DNA of 64,000 nt from Flavobacterium turcicum (GTDB taxonomy: Bacteria > Bacteroidota > Bacteroidia > Flavobacteriales > Flavobacteriaceae): assembly GCF_011365745.1 (NCBI RefSeq), contig NZ_JAAOBY010000002.1, positions 310,001 through 374,000 on the forward strand, in the 5' to 3' direction. A program made the translations under genes and the position numbers. The notes under the pieces were generated by a model. That model had not been told where the DNA came from, made no database searches, and worked only from the letters and a program-made list of their open reading frames with translations. Of the stretch, positions 29,531-37,593 are shown in pieces; the stretch's first letter is position 1, and the number at the start of each line of letters is the position of its first letter.

Positions 29531-29708
29531 CTTACTTATCATCTCGTTTCTATTAAATTACCAGTTTTCTAGTGCGAGATTCAAAGCGAATGCTTCAATA
29601 TTGTATTTGAAGAATCGCAAATTTAATTAATTCGGTGCTAATATAATAAAATATTTTAAAATACAGGATTATAGTCCTTAGTTTTTTAATCTTTTTTGAA
29701 GTCATTTT

Positions 29709-29951
29709 GTGACTATGCACGAATCACTTACTGACATAGAGAAATACTTAATAAAAAAAGTAAAAGAATTGAGGGAAAAGAAAGGTCTTAGCCAAGTTTC
29801 TCTTTCTCTAGCTTTGGGAAAAAGTACAACTTTTATATCTGATATTGAAGCTCCATCCAAAAAAGCAAAGTACAATGTCAAACATTTGAATGATATTTCA
29901 AGAATATTGGAATGTTCTCCTAAAGACTTTTGGCCAGAACAACCGCTATAA
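29709..29951 (+). CDS. XRE-type helix-turn-helix regulator
   Basis: This 80-residue protein is almost entirely one HTH domain: 'VKELREKKGLSQVSLSLALG' followed by 'STTFISDIEAPSKKAKYN' and a third helical part ending in DFWPEQPL. Such small proteins repress or activate nearby genes. In-frame ATGs occur at 29709 (codons ACT GAC follow shortly) and slightly later; the longer form is given. A decayed relative lies 1.1 kb downstream (30819-31040) with the same EAPSKKAKYN stretch and the same C-terminal PEQPL. A short hairpin with a T-run follows the gene. Its target is unknown. Confidence 0.85.
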   Translation: MTMHESLTDIEKYLIKKVKELREKKGLSQVSLSLALGKSTTFISDIEAPSKKAKYNVKHLNDISRILECSPKDFWPEQPL

Positions 29952-29966
29952 ATAGTTAATTCAAAG

Positions 29967-29986
29967 ATGCTTAGGCATTTTTTTTA
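29967..29986 (+). terminator. Short hairpin terminator after the HTH gene
   Basis: ATGC (29967-29970), loop TTAG and GCAT (29975-29978) are followed by an uninterrupted T-run. The stem is short, so termination may be partial. The same layout recurs after the degenerate HTH copy near 31057-31080. Bases 29987-30340 are AT-rich, and I see no gene there. Confidence 0.5.
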
Positions 29987-30340
29987 TTTAAACAATTTAT
30001 TAACTCGAAATTAAAGCTTTTCATTTCAAAACTATTTTCCATTTAATATTTTTATATTTATTAAAAGTTTTATTATAAATTAGGGAATGGTTTGAGATAG
30101 TTGGGATTGTTATAGTTTGGTTTATTGGGTTTTACCTGTGAGGAAAGTTTTATGAATGGATGATTATAATAGATATGGAAGTAGGTGGAGGAAAAAATAG
30201 GGAAAGGAGCTAGAGGCACTTTTTTTTGTTTTTAAAAGGTTAAATTCTGAGAATAGATGCCATATATAATTTAATTAATGAGCTAATAGTTTTTATCTAA
30301 AAGAAAGATCAAATTAACAAAGTTTATAAAAGCCTTAGTT

Positions 30341-30742
30341 ATGAATAGAATGCAAACGCATGAAGATATTTATGAAAAAGTATCTTCTTTTTTTAATATT
30401 AAATTCAAGGCACAATTAAAAGATAGTCCTATCGAATTTGAAAATTTTTTACTCGTAAAAAATTTAATTACTGAAAACGAAAATTATGTAATTTGTTTGC
30501 TCAATAGAAAAGAAGTTTTAAAGTTTAAAGATCGAGATGAATTAATAATTAAATTCATAGATTATATTGATTTTAGAATTAGTGAATTTCAAGATAAGTT
30601 TGAAGAGTTAAATAATTTTGAAATTTCACGTAGTGGTATTATATATGATGAAAATGAAGTGTTTATCCTTCATGAAAACATTGGACATGGATTGTATAAA
30701 TTAAATCAAATAAAAGAAAAGTTTATAAAGATGAAGTTATAA
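30341..30742 (+). CDS. Unknown 133-residue protein
   Basis: This soluble, charged protein is rich in Lys, Glu, Phe and Ile. It has no signal peptide, membrane segment or motif I recognise. It lies between the intact HTH gene and its degenerate copy, in a low-density stretch that also holds the broken FRG gene. The ATG at 30341 is preceded by an AT-rich leader without an obvious Shine-Dalgarno, which is normal for this phylum. The continuous frame and absence of a competing frame support a real gene. Its base composition is even lower in GC than the flanking cargo. An immunity or regulatory protein of a lost system is possible but unsupported. Confidence 0.5.
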   Translation: MNRMQTHEDIYEKVSSFFNIKFKAQLKDSPIEFENFLLVKNLITENENYVICLLNRKEVLKFKDRDELIIKFIDYIDFRISEFQDKFEELNNFEISRSGIIYDENEVFILHENIGHGLYKLNQIKEKFIKMKL

Positions 30743-30818
30743 TTTAATCAGTACACGCGTATATCATAAAAGTAACTTTTGATTTATATTAAACAGATAA
30801 AGAAAATTTTGTAATTAA

Positions 30819-31040
30819 AGGCAAGCAGAAAGGTATTTCATATACTGGATCAAAGAAATTAAAGAATCTAAAAAGATGATAGAACAAGATTTGTCGTTGT
30901 TATTTGGTGAGAATATTACTTTTATATCTCAAATAGAAGCGCCATCAAAAAAAGCCAAGTACAATATAATTCACTTAAATTTAATCTCTAAAGCTTTGAA
31001 TTGCTCTCCAAAAGATTTTTTACCGGAACAACCTTTATAA
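30819..31040 (+). pseudogene. Degenerate copy of the XRE-type HTH gene
   Basis: The frame from 30819 to the TAA at 31040 has no good start codon at its N-terminal side (first ATG at 30876). It reads as a diverged version of the HTH protein at 29709: FIYWIKEIKESKK against YLIKKVKELREKK, then TFISQIEAPSKKAKYN, then SPKDFLPEQPL. The 3' flank, including the weak hairpin and T-run, is also similar, so a segment was duplicated and one copy decayed. A 54-residue product from 30876 could still be made but would lack the first HTH helix. Bases 31041-31314 hold no gene. Confidence 0.7.
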
Positions 31041-31314
31041 AAATAGTTAGTTCAAATATGTTTAGGTATCTTTTTTTGTTTTATTTGTATTTAAGTCTGG
31101 CAGTAGTTTTATATTACTTTTTTATAATGAGTCAATATATCACTAAAAGTCGATATTGCTATTAAAATATAAAATGCTGTAATTTGTTAGGTAATATTTA
31201 AAGTTCAAGAATTGCTAAAACTTTAAAAAATGCACTATTTATTAATTTTATAAATTAGTTCTAAGCTAGTTTACCAAAGTGAAGAAGAAATCAACAGATA
31301 TTTAATAACAAAAT

Positions 31315-32304
31315 ATGAAATTACCAGAATATTCTACACTTGAAGAAAAGTCGAAAAACTTTAAGATAATAAATGTTGATACAATTAAGGAAGTTGTAGA
31401 ATTATTAAAGTTACACGCCAAATCACAAGGAATATATAGGGGAATAAATTCTTCTACTTAGAAAATATACACATCATTACAAAGAGAAAATATTTTAAAT
31501 AATACTCAAAATTTCAGTATTGAAAAATATATTGCATTAGTTAGAAATGAACCAATTCTTAAAAAATATTTTGAAAGTTTTAAAATAGTACCATCAAAAC
31601 TCTCTGTTTGGAGTTATTTACAACATTATGGTGCCCCAACACCATTTTTAGATTTTACATTTGACATTAAAAAAGCTTTATATTTTGCAACCGAAAAATT
31701 TGAAATTCAGAATTTCGTGAGAATTAATGATTTCAAGGATCGTTTTAGTTTATTTTTTATTAATGATACAGAACTCGATCTAGTTGGAATAGACAAAGTT
31801 TTTTCTGGTTTCAAAAATTACAAAAAACATGCAACAGAAGTATTTAATTCTTATCCCGCAGAATCTGACTTTGATTATAATTCTTTGATTGAACACTATG
31901 ATAAAATGTTTGAATTAAATGTATTAGAAGTTTTTTTAATCAAACATAATGAAGATTTTTTGGATATTTACAATGCATATAATAATATTCGAATTGTAGC
32001 TCAAGATGGTCTTTTTATCAATAATACTAATGATTTGAATCCTCTGGAAATTTCTTTAAAAAGTTTTTTTATTGAAGCAACTCAATTTCAACATTCTCCT
32101 TGGGATGAAATTGACACTCCCCAATCCAGAAAAATAAATAAAGAATATTTATCAACACTTGAAAATAATAGAAAATTTCAAAATAGACTTAAAGAAAATA
32201 TAATAACGAGTTTTGAAATAAAAAAGGAATTAATTCCTGAAATAAAAAAAATTATCAATATTAATAAAAATGACATCTACCCAAACCAAGTAGAACTAGT
32301 TTGA
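31315..32304 (+). pseudogene. FRG-domain protein gene interrupted by one in-frame TAG
   Basis: Translation from ATG 31315 gives a continuous frame of 329 codons to TGA 32304, broken only by TAG at 31459-31461. Before the stop is 'GIYRGINSST' and after it 'KIYTSLQREN'. FRG domains have the pattern YRG...W.L.tSLqR, so the stop stands where Trp (TGG) is expected, a single G-to-A change. Further on, 'VWSYLQHYGAPTPFLDFT' is a clear FRG signature. FRG proteins occur in phage-defence contexts. A shorter product from GTG 31717 would lack the FRG core. The gene is probably inactive, unless the stop is read through or the base is wrong. Confidence 0.8.
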
Positions 32305-32401
32305 GATTTATTCAAGAAAAGTCAATTTTAAATAAAACTAGTTGTAACAACCAAATTAATATAGATGTAATGTATAAAAATAATCTTTTCGCTTTATGCT
32401 T

Positions 32402-32926
32402 TTAATACATTCCTAAAAAAGAATAACCTAAATTATTCAACCTATAATTCATTGCTTGAGTACTAACTTTAAAAACATCAGAAAGATGTATTATTGGATC
32501 TATACCTGAAGGAATATTTTTAATTTCTTCTTCAATAAACATTTTGGGCATAAGTAAAGCTGCTGCAAAAGAATTGGCCTCTTTTTCTTTTAAAAGTTCT
32601 CCAGTTGTAGAGTCAGAATTTCTATAAAGAATTTTTTCGTTTTTATTAATAAACAATGGAGTGTCTTTGTGTAAAACAAAATGTCCTAATTCGTGTGCAA
32701 TAGTAAACTTTTGTCTTTGTGGAGCTTCTTTTTCGTTATATCGAATGTATGGTTTTTGTTCTTTTATGACAAATAGTCCTGAAATTGAACTGTCAAGTGT
32801 GGCAGGTTTTACATCAACACCCAAATATTCAGCTATTTTAAAGACATCTATTTTATTTGGAGTGTTAATTTTTAATTCTGATAAAATATTAAATGTTTGC
32901 TCTTCTATTTTTTTATAAAGTATCAT
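32402..32926 (-). CDS. ImmA/IrrE-family metallopeptidase
   Basis: This 174-residue protein has the zinc-protease motif HELGH (H78-E79-H82) in 'FTIAHELGHFVLHKD', and a downstream EKEANSFAAALLMP that supplies the third ligand (Glu). ImmA-type proteases cut a partner HTH repressor when a signal arrives and so switch genes on. The adjacent upstream gene on the same strand is an HTH repressor (2 bp gap), the classic partner. The pair diverges from the CBASS operon. The protein lacks a signal peptide and acts in the cytoplasm. All expected catalytic residues are present. Confidence 0.9.
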   Translation of the reverse strand: MILYKKIEEQTFNILSELKINTPNKIDVFKIAEYLGVDVKPATLDSSISGLFVIKEQKPYIRYNEKEAPQRQKFTIAHELGHFVLHKDTPLFINKNEKILYRNSDSTTGELLKEKEANSFAAALLMPKMFIEEEIKNIPSGIDPIIHLSDVFKVSTQAMNYRLNNLGYSFLGMY

Positions 32927-32928
32927 AA

Positions 32929-33267
32929 CTATATACTATTTAATATATTTTCAAGGCTTTCTTTTTGAGATAAATCTAGATTTTGCGTGTCTAAAATTTT
33001 AGACAATTCTGGATTATTAGAGTTTAAGTTTGATTGAATTTCTTCGTTTGAAGGGATTAAATCATAAATCCCAATTTTAAAAAATAAGGATAGCTCATAA
33101 AGTAAAAATAATGGAATTTGGTGCCTTCCTAATTCAATATTAGAAATAGAAGCTCTAGATAAGTTTAAGTGTAATGAAAGGTCTTCTTGACTTAAACTTC
33201 TTTCTGTTCTTAAGGATTTAATTCTGTTACCAATCATATAGTAGAGAATACCTTTAAAGTCTCTCAT
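32929..33267 (-). CDS. XRE-family repressor, partner of ImmA-like protease
   Basis: This 112-residue protein has an HTH domain: 'IGNRIKSLRTERSLSQEDLS' with recognition helix region 'LSRASISNIELGRHQIP'. An acidic C-terminal tail of about 35 residues follows, the usual protease target. The start may be the ATG at 33237 (MIGNR), ten codons inside the frame given here. The candidate promoter at 33293-33324 is just upstream. It probably binds the inverted repeat at 33330-33370 and controls both itself and the divergent CBASS genes, being removed by the ImmA-like protease. Comparable regulator-protease pairs are known upstream of CBASS operons. Confidence 0.88.
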   Translation of the reverse strand: MRDFKGILYYMIGNRIKSLRTERSLSQEDLSLHLNLSRASISNIELGRHQIPLFLLYELSLFFKIGIYDLIPSNEEIQSNLNSNNPELSKILDTQNLDLSQKESLENILNSI

Positions 33268-33292
33268 AATGTATAGATTTTAAAATATGGTG

Positions 33293-33324
33293 CAAAAGTA
33301 CGTTATGTTTATCATAATAGCAAA
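33293..33324 (-). promoter_or_regulatory. Promoter for the HTH/ImmA pair
   Basis: On the minus strand, TTTG (33321-33324) stands 20 bp before TACTTTTG (33293-33300). This matches the Bacteroidota -33/-7 pattern well. The -7 element lies 26 bp before the first possible start of the repressor gene. Confidence 0.7.
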
Positions 33325-33329
33325 TAAAA

Positions 33330-33370
33330 TGCCAAATTGACAGATATATAAATGTTTTATCAGTTTGGCA
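33330..33370. promoter_or_regulatory. Operator candidate between the repressor and the CBASS operon
   Basis: TGCCAAATTG (33330-33339) and CAGTTTGGCA (33361-33370) form a 10-bp inverted repeat with one mismatch and a 21-bp spacer. It lies in the divergent region beside the repressor promoter, so it is the natural binding site for the HTH protein. Confidence 0.6.
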
Positions 33371-33422
33371 CAATGATTGCAATATGTGTCAGAATTATAA
33401 ACATATAAATTATTAAAATATT

Positions 33423-33737
33423 ATGGCTAAATCAGCAGATTATTTAATTTCAGGTGTATGGAAGGATTCAGAAGAAAGGATTACCCACGTAATGTTACAT
33501 CCAATGACTAATGAAAACTCTTGGAAAATGGGAGAAAAAACAAGTGATTTAGAAGCTATTAATTTATTAAAACAACACAAAAACATAAAAACAGTTGTTT
33601 GGGAATATCCAAATTGGGATATTAAGGTAAATGTAACATATGTTTTGCGAAACGGAAAAGAATATTTAAGAAGTGACCCAAATGCTTCAACAAAAGACAA
33701 TTTAGATAATTTAATATCAATGAAAGCAATTAAATAA
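33423..33737 (+). CDS. DUF3892-like protein, first gene of CBASS operon
   Basis: This 104-residue soluble protein has the layout of DUF3892 proteins: 'YLISGVWKDSEERITHVMLH' at the N-terminus, a central 'KTVVWEYPNWDIKVNVTYV' and a conserved 'LRSDPNASTKDNLDNL' C-terminus. DUF3892 proteins are small and of unknown biochemical function. It starts the operon and ends 3 bp before the CD-NTase, which suggests that it is an intimate part of the system, perhaps a Cap2 conjugation target, a sensor or a regulator. These possibilities are inference. The upstream gap holds the presumed operator. Confidence 0.72.
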   Translation: MAKSADYLISGVWKDSEERITHVMLHPMTNENSWKMGEKTSDLEAINLLKQHKNIKTVVWEYPNWDIKVNVTYVLRNGKEYLRSDPNASTKDNLDNLISMKAIK

Positions 33738-33740
33738 AAT

Positions 33741-34721
33741 ATGGACAAGAATTTACATTTAGATTCGGTAATTAAAACGCATCAAATTACCAAAGTGGAA
33801 CAGCTTTTAACGAAGCATAAAGAAAAGAACAAAGAGGTTAAAGAGGCTTTGGAAGAAAAGTATGGTGATAGTATTTATTCTCCATTTAATTCGGGTTCAT
33901 ACGCAAAAAATACGGCTATGAATACCAAGTTTGATTTTGATATGGTTTCGCCATTCAAAAGAAATGCTTTTGGTTCCAAAGGAACACTAAAGGAAATGTT
34001 CGAGGATGTTTATGATTTTCTCTATGAAAAATATAACGATGTTGCTACGGTTAGAAAGCAAAAAGTTTCCGTTGGAATTGAGTTTCATAGTGATGATGAT
34101 GGAGATATTGTGAAAATTGATGTGGTTCCTGGGCGAGAATTAAATCAAGACCAATATAGTGATGATGAAAATTTGAATTTGTATGTGTATTATAAGTATG
34201 GTAATTATGACGCTGGAAGTGAAAGAATTAAAACCAATGTTCAAGCACAAATTAAAAACATCAAAGATAGAGCAACCACAGAAAAAGAGTCGATTAGGAA
34301 AATTATTCGTCTTTTGAAAGTTTGGAAAAACACCAAATATAATTACCCGACTAAATCGTTCTTTTTAGAATTGATTACAATTAAAGCTTTTGATAATAAA
34401 GCAATTACTGGTAATTTATGGAGTAAATTAGAAACTGTATTGGAATATATTCGTGATGAAGTAACAAAGGACGGTTTTACACTTAAAGATCCTGGAAATA
34501 GCTCCAATGATTTAATTGATTCACTAACTGAATCCGAAAGAGAAACACTTTCGTATGATATGAAAAATATGCTTGAAAGAATTGAGGATAATGATGAAAA
34601 TATCAAAACATACTTTCCTGAAAACGCAAAATTTGTTGAAGAAGAGAAAGCTGATAATAAGTATGAAAATAAAGGAAATGGATTCTATTCTGCTCCACCA
34701 AAAAATGAAAGATTCGGTTAA
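33741..34721 (+). CDS. cdnD: CBASS CD-NTase (cyclic oligonucleotide synthase)
   Basis: This 326-residue nucleotidyltransferase makes a cyclic nucleotide signal on phage infection. The active site is complete: G52-S53 in 'SGSYAKNTAMNTKFDFD', D65 and D67 (DFD), and D127 in 'IVKIDVVPGREL'. The helical C-terminal part includes 'IIRLLKVWKNTKYNYPTKSF'. The protein ends with the tail KNERFG, whose terminal glycine fits the C-terminal Gly through which Cap2 links CD-NTases to targets. It is followed directly by Cap2 and Cap3, as in type II CBASS. The clade, and therefore the symbol suffix, is a guess; a different CD-NTase clade is possible. Confidence 0.88.
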   Translation: MDKNLHLDSVIKTHQITKVEQLLTKHKEKNKEVKEALEEKYGDSIYSPFNSGSYAKNTAMNTKFDFDMVSPFKRNAFGSKGTLKEMFEDVYDFLYEKYNDVATVRKQKVSVGIEFHSDDDGDIVKIDVVPGRELNQDQYSDDENLNLYVYYKYGNYDAGSERIKTNVQAQIKNIKDRATTEKESIRKIIRLLKVWKNTKYNYPTKSFFLELITIKAFDNKAITGNLWSKLETVLEYIRDEVTKDGFTLKDPGNSSNDLIDSLTESERETLSYDMKNMLERIEDNDENIKTYFPENAKFVEEEKADNKYENKGNGFYSAPPKNERFG

Positions 34722-34724
34722 TTG

Positions 34725-36386
34725 ATGGATGCAAGACTAAATAAAATACAACAAATCATTTCTGAACTAAATGGAGTTTCAATTGAAATCCCATTTAGTT
34801 CAGATTTTGATTCTACTATTGTTGGAAAAATAAAGGTCTCAATAGTTGATAGCGACGAAACTTTAATTTTTGATGTTAAGATTTTTCCTGAATATCCATT
34901 AAAGAAATTTGATACAGAATCAATAACTTTTTTTAATACTGATTTTTTAGAATATGGACACGTAATGGGCAATGGCTCTATTTGTATTCATACTTCCCAT
35001 AATATTGATTTAAGGAAAAAAATTGAAATAGACATTAATTCATTGAAAAGATGGATTGTAAAATATTATTTGAATAAAGAAAATGATAGTCATTATGAAC
35101 ATATAATTCTCCAACCAAAAGAATTTAATAACATTCATTTTTCTTATTTGTTTACCGAAGTTGATTATTCTTTCAATAAAAATCAATTTGGCTTTTTTGA
35201 ATATTCAAAAATAATTGATGGTTTGTATTTTGACAAAACAATTTCTAATCATATTATTCAAAATTTCAAAGACCCTTTCAGCAGAACAATCACAGAATGT
35301 AAATGGAGTAATCACATTAAGCAATTAGCAAATAGAAATATTGGGTTATACGTGTTTTTGGATACCCCACCCACAACAAAGAAAAAATTTATAATAAGTA
35401 ATTGGGAAGATTTGGAAGGTCTCGTAACACAAGATCTTTTTAAGTTTTTAGACAATGTTCAAAAAAGAAATCAAAAAATAAAAGGGAATCCAATTCCTTT
35501 ACTAATTGGTTATAAGATTTTTGAATTAGAAATACATTGGCAAGTAGCAATTCTAGAAGTTGGGAAATTCCCTATCGAATCTTGTAAAGAGAATCAAATC
35601 TGGAAAGGTAGATTCATTGACAAAGATATTATTTGGAGTTTTACAAGAAATTGCTCTTACGATTATTTTTTTGGAAGAGGCAAATTGGCAGATAAGATTA
35701 CCAAAAGTAAAATTTTAATAATTGGAATTGGAGCTATAGGAAGTATTGTCGCGACAACTTTGACAAGATGTGGCTGTACCAGTATTGATATTATTGATTT
35801 TGATATAAAAGAACCAGAAAATGTTTGTAGGTCGGAATATTCTTTTCTTACTGGATTGTGTAATAAGGTCGATGAATTATCAAATGAATTGTTTAGAATT
35901 TCTCCATTTGTAGAAATTGGTATTATAGATTGTCGTTTATTTCATCATTACTCAAAGGTGTTAAATAAATCAAATGATGCCAAAAACATATTGCAACAAA
36001 GTTTAGATTGCTATGATTTAATTATTGACTGTTCAACTGATAATGATTTATTATATATTTTAAACCAACTTGATTTAAAACGCTTGATAACTATGTCAAT
36101 CACAAACAATGCAAAAGATTTAGTTTGTTCAGTTGAACCGAAAAGTTATGATTGGGTTATGAATCAATTTGAAAATATTTTAGAAAATGATTTGGAAGAT
36201 ATTCATAATCCAACTGGATGCTGGAGCCCAACTTTCAAAGCTTCCTATAATGATATTAACACACTCGTACAATTTGCAATCAAGCATCTAAACTTAAAAC
36301 TTTCAGATGAAAGTAAAGTATTAAGAAACTTTGTTCTGAAAACTAAAGATGAAAACGGATTTAACATTAAACTAAACGAATTTTGA
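34725..36386 (+). CDS. cap2: Cap2, E2-E1 fusion ubiquitin-transfer-like enzyme of CBASS
   Basis: This 553-residue protein has an N-terminal E2-like domain with the predicted catalytic Cys87 in 'GNGSICIHTSHNIDL'. A linker follows, then a C-terminal E1/ThiF domain with the nucleotide loop GIGAIGS, the acidic 'IDIIDFDIKEPENVCRSEY' and 'TGCWSPTFKASYND'. Cap2 conjugates the CD-NTase C-terminus to a target and so primes it. The start is the ATG at 34725, directly after the CD-NTase stop; the TTG three bases earlier is also in frame. The 3' end overlaps cap3 by 4 bp. Domain order and length agree with Cap2 of type II CBASS. Confidence 0.88.
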   Translation: MDARLNKIQQIISELNGVSIEIPFSSDFDSTIVGKIKVSIVDSDETLIFDVKIFPEYPLKKFDTESITFFNTDFLEYGHVMGNGSICIHTSHNIDLRKKIEIDINSLKRWIVKYYLNKENDSHYEHIILQPKEFNNIHFSYLFTEVDYSFNKNQFGFFEYSKIIDGLYFDKTISNHIIQNFKDPFSRTITECKWSNHIKQLANRNIGLYVFLDTPPTTKKKFIISNWEDLEGLVTQDLFKFLDNVQKRNQKIKGNPIPLLIGYKIFELEIHWQVAILEVGKFPIESCKENQIWKGRFIDKDIIWSFTRNCSYDYFFGRGKLADKITKSKILIIGIGAIGSIVATTLTRCGCTSIDIIDFDIKEPENVCRSEYSFLTGLCNKVDELSNELFRISPFVEIGIIDCRLFHHYSKVLNKSNDAKNILQQSLDCYDLIIDCSTDNDLLYILNQLDLKRLITMSITNNAKDLVCSVEPKSYDWVMNQFENILENDLEDIHNPTGCWSPTFKASYNDINTLVQFAIKHLNLKLSDESKVLRNFVLKTKDENGFNIKLNEF

Positions 36387-36847
36387 TATATAAAAATAAG
36401 GAAATAGGATTGATAATTAATATTGAGGATGTTCTGCTTTCAAATATTATTGATATTGGTGTACAGCATAATCCAAATGAGTTTGGAGGTTTTTTAATAG
36501 GTTATTATACCAGTGACCAAACTCAATTAAATATTACAGATACAATTCTTCCAAATAAATATAAAGCAACACCATATTTGTTTGAGAGAGATACTGTAGG
36601 AATAGATGATAAATTGAAAAACTATTATAATGAAAATCCCCAAAAGTATTATGTAGGCGAATGGCATACACATCCTAATAATTTACCAATACCTAGTAAT
36701 ACTGATATTAAAGCCATTAATGCAATAACAAACCATAAAGAAGTTTCAATAAAAAATCCTGTGATGTTAATTATAGGTTATAACAAAACCAAGATCGAAC
36801 TTGGTTTTTATGTTCAATTTAAAAATAAATTATATAGATATGAGTAA
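36383..36847 (+). CDS. cap3: Cap3, JAMM-family deconjugase of CBASS
   Basis: This 154-residue protein carries the JAMM zinc motif: a Glu in 'NEFGGFLIGYY', then 'GEWHTHPNNLPIPSNTD' with the HxH, Ser and Asp in the usual spacing. Cap3 removes the CD-NTase from its conjugates and so balances Cap2. The frame begins at TTG 36383, which overlaps the Cap2 stop; no nearby ATG exists, so TTG is the likely start. Its end overlaps the next gene (ATG at 36840). The small size matches the family. Confidence 0.87.
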   Translation: MIYKNKEIGLIINIEDVLLSNIIDIGVQHNPNEFGGFLIGYYTSDQTQLNITDTILPNKYKATPYLFERDTVGIDDKLKNYYNENPQKYYVGEWHTHPNNLPIPSNTDIKAINAITNHKEVSIKNPVMLIIGYNKTKIELGFYVQFKNKLYRYE

Positions 36848-37592
36848 ACTTAAATTATTTGCAATTATATTTTCTTTGATGATTCAAAGTAATATATTAT
36901 CTGCCGAAAACACACCTGATAAAACAGTAGAATTAGAAAAAAGAATTAGTTATTTAGAAGACTATAAGAGTAATATTGAAAATGTTTCTATAATTGAATT
37001 TCAAAAAGCTAAAGAGGAATTAAATAAAGAAATCGTAGATGATTATGACAATGTGAAAAATATATTTAGTCTGATATTATTATTTGGAATTCCAACAACA
37101 CTATATGGAATATATATGATGTTCTGGGGGATAAAGAAAAAAGTCGAAAAATTAATTGATGATAAAATTGAAACAATAGTTGAGCAAAAACGAGAAGAAA
37201 TTATTAAATTAGTGAGTAATCAAGAATTTGAAAATAGTCTTAAAAACACAAAAAAGATTCTTGTTATAAGTCCAAGTGAGGATGCTCAAATAGATATTAA
37301 AAGCACGATGTCTAAATTTAAATTTAAACATTTAATTTTTAGAATAAATAATACTACTAATGTAATTCCAGAACACGATTTAATAATTTTCAACAATATT
37401 GATGGGGAGTTTTCTCAAGCTGAAATTGATAAAATAATGGCGGAAGAGAGTGATGAGGATGTTTGTTTTGTTGCTTACACTACAAAAAATCTTGATAGAA
37501 ATTCCAGATTAAATTTTGCTAATTCAAAATTCACATTATATCATAGTATATTGACTACATTAAGTTTTGTTGAATCAATAAAAGAAGATTAA
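36840..37592 (+). CDS. Membrane protein in CBASS operon, candidate effector
   Basis: The ATG at 36840 overlaps the end of cap3 and gives 250 residues; a longer frame to 36801 exists but is less likely. A signal-like or membrane segment ('LKLFAIIFSLMIQSNIL', about 5-20) is followed by a short coiled-coil region. A clear transmembrane helix ('IFSLILLFGIPTTLYGIYMM') comes next, and then a soluble alpha/beta domain with 'TKKILVISPSEDAQIDI' and 'HDLIIFNNIDGEFSQAEI'. The C-terminal fold looks like a Rossmann-type or receiver-like domain; I do not recognise it. By position after cap3 it is the best candidate for the killing effector of the system, acting at the inner membrane when it senses the signal. 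This is inference. Confidence 0.62.
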   Translation: MSKLKLFAIIFSLMIQSNILSAENTPDKTVELEKRISYLEDYKSNIENVSIIEFQKAKEELNKEIVDDYDNVKNIFSLILLFGIPTTLYGIYMMFWGIKKKVEKLIDDKIETIVEQKREEIIKLVSNQEFENSLKNTKKILVISPSEDAQIDIKSTMSKFKFKHLIFRINNTTNVIPEHDLIIFNNIDGEFSQAEIDKIMAEESDEDVCFVAYTTKNLDRNSRLNFANSKFTLYHSILTTLSFVESIKED

Positions 37593-37593
37593 T

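Noticed and set aside
31717..32304. Independent 195-residue gene starting at GTG 31717
   Set aside because: It is in frame with the upstream FRG coding sequence and is only the part after the premature TAG; the FRG core begins upstream of it.
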